A DNA stretch of 64,000 nt, taken from contig OW203768.1 of NCBI GenBank assembly GCA_934045905.1, positions 13,358,316 to 13,422,315 on the forward strand, written 5' to 3'. Both the position numbers and the translations under genes were made by a program. The stretch is from Leuctra nigra. Taxonomy: Eukaryota; Arthropoda; Insecta; Plecoptera; Leuctridae. This document shows positions 32,614 through 42,997 of the stretch, piece after piece. The notes below the pieces were generated by a model. It made no database searches and was not told the DNA's origin. It was given only the letters and a program-made list of their open reading frames with translations. The first letter of the stretch is position 1, and each line of letters starts with the position of its first letter.

Positions 32614-33832
32614 ATGGCGACGTCCACTGGCGGTGTGGGTAAGTGCACATTAAAATGTCAAATTACGTTAATTTTTTAGCAAAATTTAGTTCTAAAATAT
32701 TTAAAATATGTGAAATGCACTTTGCACTGTTCCTTATTTTTATGATCCGGACCTGTAACAAGAACTGTTCATTTTTTGTGGCTATACCGGTGACTGCCCC
32801 TATCCCCAAACCAAGTAGCCATCTAATGCCTCGCCCGCCATTTCCTGGAACCAAGAGTTATAATACATATTAGTAAATATTAGTTATGTAACTAATAACT
32901 GATTTCGATGGCACTCATATAATTTCTCTATAAAGTTAATGGGCTAACATGCAGTCATCCCATATTCCTTTTGCAGCTTTATCTCAGCCTTTTCTGCTCC
33001 TCAAGGCCAGTCTCATGGCTAGCCCATTTTTGCCAATGTGTGTTCACCAAATGTCATTTTCTTAAATGACACGTTTCTCTTGCACAAGTCTTTAAAGAAT
33101 ATTTTGCTGCAGTTGTTCCCAGGAATTTTCGCCTCCTAGAAGAACTGGAGCAAGGACAAAAAGGTGTTGGCGACGGCACAATCAGTTGGGGTTTGGAAAA
33201 CGATGACGACATGACTCTTACTCACTGGACGGGCATGATCATTGGACCGCCTAGGGTAAGAAGAGAATTCTCTACATATTACAATCTCATTATCAACGTA
33301 ATACTTTTTTTTGTAATCTAAAAACCAGGATGGATTTTAGTAACCGAGTGACAGTGTGAAGCTACCAACGAGTGGTAATAAGTTGTACCAAATTACCTAC
33401 CTGTTTTAATGGGACAATATTTGGGCATTTTGACAATGGGAAACCATGAATAATCTGATACCTGTAGGTAATTTTGTGTTAGTGTTCATTAGGTAGAACT
33501 TTAGTTCTTTGCTTTGTAGGAGTAGGGTCAGCGACCAGCGTACCAGTTCTCGTCCACGTCCCTAATCTCGACCACCATTAATACTCCATTAACCATAATC
33601 TACCACTTTAACGGAACAGGTTGGCTTAGTAGTATCTGAACTTGTATTCCGGAGCCCCGGGTTTGATTCCCGACTGGGGTTCCTGACTGGGGTTTTTTCG
33701 TGGTATTCCCTCAGTCGACAGGCAAATGCTGGGAAAGTACCCTACTAATTAGGCCACGATCGCCTCCTTCCAACCTTCCATCCTTACCTACTTGTCGCCA
33801 TTAGCCTTGCTGCAGAACAGTGTGATGTTAAG

Positions 33833-33871
<39 letters not shown>

Positions 33872-36555
33872 CACATTGAATTTCTCAAGTGGAGAGATTT
33901 GGGTAGGTACCTAAGTGGTTTTTTGCTCATGAATTCAAACTGTAAAATAACTTTTCTGAGCTCACCCTGCTAGCAATGACCAATCAGAAATGAATTTTCA
34001 ATGTCTAATTTATCATATGGAATGCAGCCAAGATGTGACATTTCAAAAACAGTTGTTTTAAAAATTTATGTTATGCTGAATTGTGCTGGAGGGTGACGAG
34101 AACTAGTACACTGACCCTACCATTTGTGCAAGAAATCCGCAACGTTGGCAATAGAAATAAGATCTTCTATTGTTTTACACATCTCATGAACAAATAAAAT
34201 AACTGAAAATAGCTGTGAATTAGTGGGATCAGTGTCAAAAGAAGTCAGCCAAATCCCCATGTCGGTATGGAAAAACGGTACATATAGGAACTCTTGAACA
34301 TGGGTGTGCAAGCGTGGAAACAAGAAGCTGTACTGGTTGTCTCTCTCTGCTCCATATAAAAACATGTTTATGTTATGAGTCTGAGAGAGGCAGAATGACA
34401 CGGTCTTCTTTCCACCACTGTACAATTATATGCAATAATTGAGCGAGTGCTTCTTTTTCACTCTTTTGGCACAACCTCTGTTTTTTTATTAGTTTTTGTT
34501 TTCTTCACAGCGTTTTTGTTCCAGACAAATGCGTTTTTTTATTTGTTTTCTTTTTGTTTGGATCGGACAAATAGACAAAATATGCTGACCACTTAGTATG
34601 AGCGAAGTTATGACAGTAAGCCATGAAGTTTTAGAGGTTCAATACACTTGATGCGTTTCTAGCTTTTTCTGTGTATTTTCATAACCGTTTGCCTGCTCAA
34701 TGATAGCAATGTGAATCAATCTCTATTTATACACAAGCACAAGATGTAAAGCCCAATCCCCACCAGCAATGTCAAGTTGATAAACTTGGTTCTTTAGGTA
34801 CATGTGCAGTGTTACATTATCATCACTGAAGTGACATTGCGCACGAGCAAAACCAAGTTGATCAACCAAAAGGTGCTAGAATCTGAATCAGCCTTTAATT
34901 CTCAAATTGTACGCTGCACACAGTGTTTACCTACATAGGTGTGCGCAGGAGAAATCATTATGGGAGGGGGGGGGGGGACAAACCTCTGAATTAAGACAAA
35001 GGGTAGCTGGAAGTAGTAAGGGCACTCAGAAAACAAGTGTCCGAGCCGCGCAGCCCCGGAGAAAAATTGGGATCATGGAGTGGATATGATGTATTTTTAT
35101 GAGTTTTGAACATAAAATGGCCCTTTGAATTTCCAAATAATATGTAGATATTTCTAGCATCCACTAATACTATAGTGCTACTTTTTTTAATTAATGAGAG
35201 ATAATTGATTTTCTCTCAAGGTTAAGGTGGATTCACACGGCCGTTCCAAACTTCGAGTTTGAAACTCAAGTTTGCCGAAGTTCCGAATCACCGTTCCAAA
35301 AACCTTCGTGTGAACTATGAAAAGATTCGAACTGTGAGGATTGAGTTTCAAACTTTCATAGTTCACCAGGAGTTTTTGGAACGGCGATTCGGAACTTTGG
35401 CAAACTTGAGTTTCAAACTCGAAGTTTGGAACGGCCGTGTGAATCCACCTGGAACGGCCGTGTGAATCCACCTTTATACATTTTAGTTAGAACAATTTTC
35501 AGACACAGATTTTTGGGGAAAAAACACAATGCTTCACGAAAATAATCACGGTTTTTTAAGCTTCCTAGAGGCATTGTTTTCGTGGTGTTTTCATCAAATT
35601 CATAATATTGTGTTTGTGATCAACCAAGCACCTAGTCCTAGTACCTACTTGATTCCAGTGTTCCATATTCCATTAATATTCCATATTAATATTAATTTTG
35701 TTATGGACCACATTTTTGAGCAAGCGAAGCGAGCGTCTCCTTTTGACTCTTTTGACACGGACCTCTGTTTTTTTTTTGTTTTTTTTTTTATTTTTTTTTA
35801 CTTTTGGCTGCTATCTGGAGCAATAGAAGTCGCACCGTTTCACCTATCGATCTGAAATTTTGCACACATGTAGAGACAACCTTTTCTGTTTGCTGACCCA
35901 AATTTTTTTGAAATACGTTGATTGTTTAAAATTTAAATAAACATCTCCTGATAGGCTGAAAAATGAAAATGGTCTTCGATATATGTGATCAAACTCATAT
36001 TTTGCATGGTCATTAAGACCATCATTTACTCTTACTTCGCAAATTTTCAGACAAATTCTCCCATTGGTTAAAATTAAAAAAAAAATCATTTGATTATTGA
36101 AATTTAAACTAGAACCGTTTGACCGATTAACTTAAAACTTTGCATGGTAATTAGGACCAACATTATCTGTATTTTTTAACAATTTTCAGCCCCACCAATG
36201 GACTGCCACCTTGACATGGTGGTGGGGCTTAAGGAGCCGGCTCACAGACAAGTTGGCCCCAACCAAGTGCAGTCCAGGGTCGACCTAGTCCCATGCCCTC
36301 CCCAAATTCGCGGGCCCCTCGGGCCGGCCTCCCCCCTCGAGATGGTGATCCCCCTGAAATCGAGTCCCACCGGCCCGAAGCTCTCCACCCCCCGGTCTGT
36401 CCCCATTCTGACCTGGCTTTCCCACCAGTTTCAGACTCCCCCAGATCGGGCCCGCTAGGTCGACCCCTCCCGATGTCCTCCACTTAGTTCAACAAAGTTG
36501 AAAGTTAAAATTAATGTGCGCAATATAACCTCGTCGTTGACGCGCCGTTAAACTC

Positions 36556-36592
<37 letters not shown>

Positions 36593-39500
36593 TATGAAGG
36601 CACCCGGCTCCGGCATTTTGTTGGGGCTCGCGACCTGTGGGACCGCGCCTAGGGGCTCCACGCGGGGAGTACTTTGTGCTCCCCGGGGGTGCTAACAGCA
36701 CCCAACTCGGTTTACGGGTTAACCCCCCTTGGAGCGAGTATAATTCAACGGTTCCTAAGCAAATAATGCGAAGGACCCCCGACCATGCTGGTATCTCGGA
36801 TGTGCCGGCTGGGCCGAGTGGCGGGGGTCAACGGGACCGGCCTGTACGTGGTGGCAACACCATGACGCGAGTCTCGTAAAGAGTACTTTGCGCGGTGTCT
36901 ATCGAGATCGACTCAAGAGGATATGGTCTTCCAGTCTTTCTGCTAAGAACAAGGTTCAGGCCACTAATAGTTTAGCTGTGCCAGTGCTACTGTATTCCTT
37001 TGGATGCCTTAAATGGAATGTCGACGAACTAAAGCAGGTTGACCGAGACACTAGAAAAGTCATGACAGCAAATCGTAGTCTGCATCCGAATGCGTCAGTG
37101 CAACGGATATACCTTCCTCGCACTATGGGTGGAAGGGGGCTTCTTTCAGTGGAGTGTCTCCATTCCAGAATGGTGATTGGTATGGCGTGTCGAGTTGCAG
37201 TCAGTCCGGATCCACTTCTTCAGATAGTTCGGGTGCATGAAGAGCACGGAGGTGCGGCATTCTTGTACGGAGCTGCGAGACGGGCGGCGACGATCCTCGG
37301 TCTTCGGCTGGAGCTCGAGAGTGACGACCGGCAGGGTGTGGATGGAGACCTTGTGTCCATGACAAGGTCGGCTCGGAAGATTGCTGTGAAACAGGCAGAG
37401 ACTGACATGCTCCTGGAAAAGCATAGTCAGAAGAGTCTCCATGGTGTCTATTTCAAGCATATTGAGAAGAGCAAGCTGTCCACGGAGAGGTCGTATGCAT
37501 TCTTGAAATCTGCCGGGTTGAAGTCTGAGACCGAGGGATTCATCACGGCGGTGCAGGACGGTGTTTTTAACACTTTGGTATACAGACGTGTAATATTTGG
37601 GCATGAAACGCTGGATACCAGGTGTAGGGCCTGTCAGTCACATCCAGAGACAGTTATGCACCTGCTGTCTGCTTGTCCGATCTATGCCAGGACGCTGTAC
37701 ATAAGGAGGCATGATAGTGCCCTAAGAGTATTGTACTTTTATCTTCGACATCAGTTTGGCATTGACGTGACAGCTGTAGTTCCGTATGCACCAGAAGAAG
37801 TGGAGGTTGTGGTGGAGAACTCTAAGTGCCGCATTTATTGGAATTATGCGGTTCCCACTACTCGGAGGTTGGGGGCAAACAAGCCGGACATCATCCTCCT
37901 CGAGAAGAGTCCCAAGAAGATGTATGTCATCGAGTTTTCTTCTCCTGCCGAGACGAATGTCCAGGCTAAAGAGCTTGAGAAGAAAGAAAAGTACCGAGAT
38001 CTTCTTGTCGAGTTGAGGCAAATGTATCCAGGCTATGATGTTCGGCTGGTTGTCCTCATTATTGGCTGCATGGGAGGAGTTCCTGATTCAGTTGTGAAAG
38101 CATTGAAGAGTGTCCCAGTCTGTAAGGGAAATGCTGTTTGGTTGGCGGACTCAATGCAGAAGGCGGTGATTCTGGGTTCGTTGCATCTTCTTCGTGCCCA
38201 TGGGCAGGTCGAGAAGGCCTAGGGTTATTGGGCAGCTTAGTCGCTTACCGCCACGGAAGTGGGGAGCGGCTGAGTAAGTGCCGAGCAACGCGTCACATGT
38301 CATCGTGTAGTGTGGTGGGCGCATGCTCAAGACCAGATCTTCGGCCGGCATGCCCTCCTGTGCCCCCTGATCTTCGGTGACGGGGATCGGGTGCGGATGT
38401 TGGCCGGGGCTAAGGTTGAGAGTGTGTAAAGGCGCACTAACGCTGTTGCAAAAAAAAAAAAAAAAAAAAACAATTTTCAGACTAATCTGTATTTAATTCC
38501 AAAAGTTATTGACAGTTGAGGGACATTTTGCGTTTGGCTGTCAAATTTCTCGAATTTCATATTTCAGGGTATCTTCAAATCTTCAGTCCAAGGTAGTCAG
38601 AGCAGAAACTTTCAAACATATATGAAACTGATATGACCGTTCAACAGATCAATCTAATATTGTGTTCACACACTTATATCATATGAGTGGTCCCAGGTAT
38701 ATTTTTTGAACGAGATCCTGTGATTTTTGAAAATTAACAAGGAACCGTGCAATCATAAAGGTTCAATCGATCAACTTAAAACTTTGCATGGTTATTGGGA
38801 CCAATATTTTAGGAATTATTGGAGATTTTCATACAAGCCTGTGACGAAATTCAAGAATTATTGGCTTTTAAAGGACATTTTCGATAGGTAGACAAAATTT
38901 CGGTTAGAGGTGTTGCGCGTATTCGTGCTCGCTCATCAACGCGTTACTCAGAGCGTTTTCCTAGTATAATTTTTTAATTGAGACTGATGCATAGTCTGGC
39001 TTACCTAGTTGCTTACCTAGTTGCTTACCTTTTTCAACAAATAATGAAGTGGCTACAACGGATATTGTGGGTGTAGATGCCATGAAATCTGGGCTGTCAA
39101 TACTATTCAAGAAATGTAATACTATATTTTAAATTAAGTTTCCTATTTAAATGCCTTCTGTACTTTTGTAGGAAGCAGCAGAGTGATCGAAAAACTGAGT
39201 TAATTTATGTGAGATTTTATTTTGTAAAGCTGACCTTTGAGGGTGACAGACAGCCAATAGGTTTGCAGTGACTTGAATGACAACTATCGGCTCTACATCG
39301 GCTTGATTTTGTTCCAGACACCTTACGAGAACAGAATGTACAGCCTAAGAATTGAATGCGGCCAAAGATACCCGGACGAGTGCCCGGTTGCCAAGTTTCT
39401 GTCTAGAATCAATATGAATTGTGTTAACAATTCCAATGGAGTGGTGAGTTGATGGATTCTATAATAAGATGGAAGATTAAATTTATCGGCAAAGATTTAA

Positions 39501-41618
39501 TGCATTGCATTCTCTGTACTTCCATTTTGTGTGCCATAGGATCTTAAAATGACATCAGGAATAGAATACATGGTAATTTTTAAGTTTCACACCCAAAATT
39601 GGGCAATGGCATGTTCAAGTTGATATTTTAATTATTTATTAATAATCCTTCAGTTTGAAAGATTTGGATCAAGAGTGTCTACTAGGGCATCCTAAAACAA
39701 ATCGTGTAATTTAATAGTTTTATGATGGATTAATTACTAGAAAACATATTTAATTATGTACAGTGCTTAAAGAGGTTTTCTCCACTTAAGGGGGGATGCC
39801 CAAGTAGAGGTCTCCGATAGATGTCTGAATTAATATGCTTATTTAATAGATAATTTCCTTGTGCACCATATAAACGCAAGAAAAAGTAGGGTAGCCGAAC
39901 TAATTTCCAAGATATATCACTTTATAAATTTGAGTTAGCCCTATCTTTAACATGGTAAGTCGAAAAAACATGGTAATTTTCCTAGTAAATATTAGATTTA
40001 AACTATTTTCCACCGATAGATTTTTTCCAAAAACTAATATTATGTGTATTAGACATAGAGGTATTTATTAAGATTTTTATATATACACCTAGCCGTACGT
40101 TTTTAAAAGTTAGGCGCCAAATTCTAAACAATTTTCCTATACCTCCTATGTTAAAATTTCTTAATCTTCCGAAGACATCATATTGAAAACTCAATATAAT
40201 TCGAGAGTTGCAAGTTACAAGACATTTGATGAAACTTTTACATAAAAATATAGTTGAAATGTTGAAAAAATTAATAAAAGTCTTACATTTCAACAAAAAA
40301 TATTTTCGGAAAATCTTCTTGGGCATCCCTCCTTAACACCAATTCAGTTAGTACAAAGCCTTGAAATCTGTGGGCTTTGCTTACTCAAAAAGCAAAATAA
40401 GTTTAAATATTTTGAATCTTGAGTTCATACAGTTCGTTTTTCCTATGTTTGAACTCTCACCAGATGAAGCCCTAAGCCGGGTTTACAACAAAATTAACGT
40501 TCGAAAATTAAGAAAATTAACGCAATTTCAATTGTCAAGCCCATGTTAACTTATGGATTCGTTCACTACAAAATTTTGTAAATTAACGTACGCCAATTTC
40601 ACCTCAAAGTAGACCTACTTTCAACTTTCAAGTCGAACGTTAAGAGGCCAACGGAAGCGAGCGGAAATCGCACGGTTCGTCAGTGTTTTTTGAAATTTTG
40701 TCTTCCCACTAAATAATTTTAAAAAATCAGATATTAACGACCCATTACAGCCTAATAGACTAAATAATGCCGCACACTGGAGTTCATTATGACCTCTGGT
40801 ACGACCTCAAAGTGTTAAATACGATATTTTTAGTAAAATAATAAAAAATAACCGTATTTAACACTTTGAGGTCGCACCAGAGGTCATAAAGTACTCCAGT
40901 GTGCGGCATTATTTAGTCTATTAGGCTGTAATGGGTCGTTACTATCTGATTTTTTAATAAAATTTAGTGGGAAGACAAAATTTCAAAAAACCGCTCTGAC
41001 GAACCGTGCGATTCCCGTTCGCTTCCGTTTGCCTCTTAAGTGGAGGAAGTGGCGCATGCGCACGGACACTTCTCTCACATCTAACTCACAGCTGATCGCG
41101 CTGGCCGGCGCCATCTTGTTTTACGTGTACGGTGTGTGTTATTTTTCCTAAGTGGTTGTGAACGAAAGTGGAATTGCGTTAATTTTGCAACGTTAATTTT
41201 CGAACGTTAAGTTGTTGTAAACGCGGCTCTAGTCAGTTATTCTGCTAGGCCGAGAAAGACTTCATTACGCGCTCGCCTTGCAATGTTGTCTTTCTCGGCC
41301 TTACAGAACAACTGACTGTGGCACGGTCTGTAGAGAGTTCAAACATAGGAAAAATGAACTGTACCAAACTCATATCATTTATATTTTATTGATTTGGGAT
41401 CAGATAAAAAACTTCGATTCTTTTCCTACCAACTAAAATATTCTCTCTTGTGATGTGACTTTTCTTCCTGTCGCCAGGTTGACACTAGGGTCGTGCCCGT
41501 GCTAGGGCGATGGCAACGAGATTACACGATAAAGACTGTACTTCAAGAGCTGCGGAGAATTATGACGTTGAAAGAAAACATGAAGCTGACCCAACCGCCC
41601 GAAGGCAGCTCGTTTTAG
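32614..41618 (+). CDS. UBE2V: Ubiquitin-conjugating enzyme variant (UEV1/MMS2 type)
   Basis: Four exons: 32614-32638, 33113-33255, 39318-39443 and 41478-41618, all GT-AG and in phase, giving 144 residues; the family is about 145. The reading MATSTGGV / [17 protein letters not shown], then [31 protein letters not shown] and LQELRR identifies it. UEV proteins lack the catalytic cysteine position and pair with UBC13 to build K63-linked ubiquitin chains in DNA-damage tolerance and immune signalling. A cysteine is present in MNCVNNSNG where relatives have glycine, but this is a substitution in a UEV background rather than an active site. Intron 2 is 6 kb and filled with repeats. Confidence 0.95.
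33620..33832 (+). mobile_element. tRNA-derived SINE
   Basis: A tRNA-like head carries an A box (TGGCTTAGTAG) and a B box (GGTTTGATTCC) followed by a ~150-bp body with the segment GGCAAATGCTGGGAAAG. It ends at a 30-base C run (33833-33862). The tRNA head cannot fold into a full cloverleaf with a matching acceptor stem by eye, so it is a SINE and not a tRNA gene. Confidence 0.7.
33833..33862. repeat. Homopolymer of 30 C
   Basis: Uninterrupted C run at the 3' end of the tRNA-derived SINE, followed by an A run. Confidence 0.95.
34309..34427. mobile_element. Short hairpin MITE, relative of 48461-48566
   Basis: It shares the central CTCTCTGCTCCA...ACATGTTTATG...GAGAGAGGCAGA hairpin with the copy in LSM14 intron 2. 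Terminal repeats are more degraded than in that copy. Confidence 0.5.
35225..35473. mobile_element. Palindromic foldback MITE
   Basis: Nearly the whole 229 bp from 35225 is an inverted repeat starting AGGTGGATTCACACGGCC. The right terminal segment (GGAACGGCCGTGTGAATCC) is present twice in tandem. Flanks are TTA on both sides (or TTAA/TTTA). This suggests PIF/Harbinger or TTAA-type mobilisation; no coding content. Confidence 0.65.
36190..38470 (+). mobile_element. Non-LTR retrotransposon with restriction-like endonuclease, internally deleted
   Basis: Bounded by the direct repeat CAATTTTCAG (36180-36189 and 38471-38480) and ending in a 20-base A run, so it is a target-primed insertion. The 5' part (to ~36880) is GC-rich and includes an (AAT)n tract at 36555-36594. 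It then passes directly into the C-terminal third of the main ORF. The reverse transcriptase core is missing. Domain order suits the R2/R4/Dong group. Confidence 0.8.
36888..38222 (+). pseudogene. C-terminal part of LINE polyprotein: RT tail, CCHC finger, restriction-like endonuclease
   Basis: 444 codons are open, but there is no proper start and the reverse transcriptase catalytic region is absent. The beginning ([27 protein letters not shown]) matches the end of RT in R4/Dong-type elements. A CCHC finger lies at about residues 244-263 ([18 protein letters not shown]). The restriction-like endonuclease motif KPD, then a glutamate (VIEFS) and a downstream lysine stretch are at about 330-370. 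In an intact element this enzyme nicks the target DNA before reverse transcription. Upstream sequence in another frame (36761-36879) may be the remains of the N-terminus. Confidence 0.75.
39790..40332. mobile_element. MITE family 2, copy B
   Basis: 543 bp, inverted GGGGGATGCCCAAG ends and TTAA on both sides (39786-39789 and 40333-40336). Clearly related along its full length to 13451-14000. Lies in intron 3 of UBE2V. Confidence 0.85.
40430..41361. mobile_element. TA-flanked MITE (outer) interrupted by a foldback element
   Basis: Ends CAGTTC.TTTTTCCTATG and complement with TA on both sides (40428-40429 and 41362-41363). The interior, once the nested element is removed, is homologous to the 176-bp MITE at 47606-47781, including the GGCCGAGAAAGAC hairpin. 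Confidence 0.75.
40475..41228. mobile_element. Nested foldback element with 3-bp duplication CTA
   Basis: Ends AGCCG(G/C)GTTTACAAC are inverted copies, flanked by CTA (40472-40474 and 41229-41231). Arms of ~190 bp (about 40640-40830 and 40850-41040) form a long hairpin. A 3-bp duplication is typical of PIF/Harbinger elements. Confidence 0.75.
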
Positions 41619-42997
41619 CGGCGTCAGACGACCCCGTACACGGTAACCATCTATAATGTCTCGCCTACACCAGAGGCATAAGACTTCTACTGTCTTACAT
41701 AAATGAAATCCAATTATATATTCATAAGGAGCTCTGTATTATTATTACAAACATTTTGAACATTTGAAGAAAGGTTATCTTACCTTGCAGACACTGCACT
41801 AAAAAGTAACAATAATCAATACTTAGTGTAACACAAACACTTTTGGCTCCACTTTGTAGTAGAGGAAATAATATGTATTTGATGATGAATCTATTGCTTT
41901 CTTGGTTTGCCTTGGGCCTTGAGCAAATATTGCTAACCAATGAATATCTTGGTATAAGTCTGCCATTAACGAAATTTAAACTTAGTGATGCTGATGAAGA
42001 GTCAAGTTGCTGAAAGCAATGTCTGTAATTGTTTTATGTTTTCCCACTTTCATCCTATAGATACTATTTAGATTCAAGCTTATCTCGTTGCATATCCAAG
42101 CAAATTGGTATACTAAGCAAACTTGTTTTTATTAAATTGGGAAAAATCAGAATAGACTGGAAAAAATTAAGTATGTAGTGTCATTTTCTATGTATAGGTA
42201 TTTTGAAAGCAACTGGTTGCGCATAAAATTAGGATTGTTAGGAGGCAGAGAAGTGCATCTTTGTTTTATAAGATTTTATGCTTAAAAGAACTCCATTTGG
42301 TATCCTCTGTTTTTACTTCCCAGCAAATTCATGACTATATTTCAATGTGTCCTAATCAAGCTGGATCTTCACTTTGTGTATTCAGTTATAATAATTAATG
42401 TCTTGGATTTATTTATAAATGCATCACTGAAGTGAAGAAAAATGGGTTTATTTGTATAAAATATAATAGGTATCGATTGCAATGAAGATCGAAGAGTACT
42501 TTTCATGATTTGCCTAGTTATAGAAATGGGTAATGTTATTACTTACAAGATGGCTTACACTTTGTTAATAACTAATTTGTGTTGCTAGGTTGATACTGAA
42601 AAGGCTATTAAAACAATAAATAATTTTTTTCCAAGTACACAATTTCAATAATTTATTAGTTTCGTACCTTCTAACAAATCCAATTCGAACTAGACCTTTA
42701 ACAAACAATAATTGCACGTAGGTAGTACATCCATGGCCATGGGAAAAGAATACTGGGTATTGGCAGGCGGAGTTACATAAAACTCAAAACTTAGTGATGT
42801 TCATAAATTAATTAATTTTAATATCAACATCGTTTTGTGTTTATTTACAACGATCGGTTTTGACTGTCATTTCTGAGTATGTAACACCCAAGGAAATTAA
42901 CAAGAGACAGTTAGGTATTTCTTATATCATACAGTAAAACTACATTGCCCAGAATGTTTTCCTACTTAATATATTAAAAGTCACCAAATTGCAAAGT
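41619..42997. other. Convergent spacer between UBE2V and CYC1
   Basis: Holds the 3' UTRs of the two converging genes. AT-rich, with no further gene or clear mobile element recognised. Confidence 0.5.

Larger units (their letters stand above)
33523..34112. mobile_element. Possible TIR element carrying a nested SINE
   Basis: TAGGGTCAGCG...CCAGTTCTCGTC at the left and GACGAGAACTAGTACACTGACCCTA at the right are imperfect inverted copies. I see no clear target duplication, so the call is tentative. Confidence 0.35.
35710..38960 (+). repeat. Unclassified interspersed repeat, split by a LINE insertion
   Basis: The parts 35710-36189 and 38471-38960 form one repeat interrupted by the LINE at 36190-38470. 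The left part matches 12137-12450 (for example 'gaaaatggtcttcgat' and 'gcatggtcattaagacca'). The segment 'cttaaaactttgcatggt' occurs both at about 36130 and at 38778, so the repeat is internally repetitive. Confidence 0.6.

Noticed and set aside
33620..33700. tRNA gene
   Set aside because: Has A and B boxes, but no proper cloverleaf, and continues into a SINE body ending at a C run.
37146..37604. 152-codon minus-strand frame
   Set aside because: Antisense shadow of the LINE endonuclease ORF.
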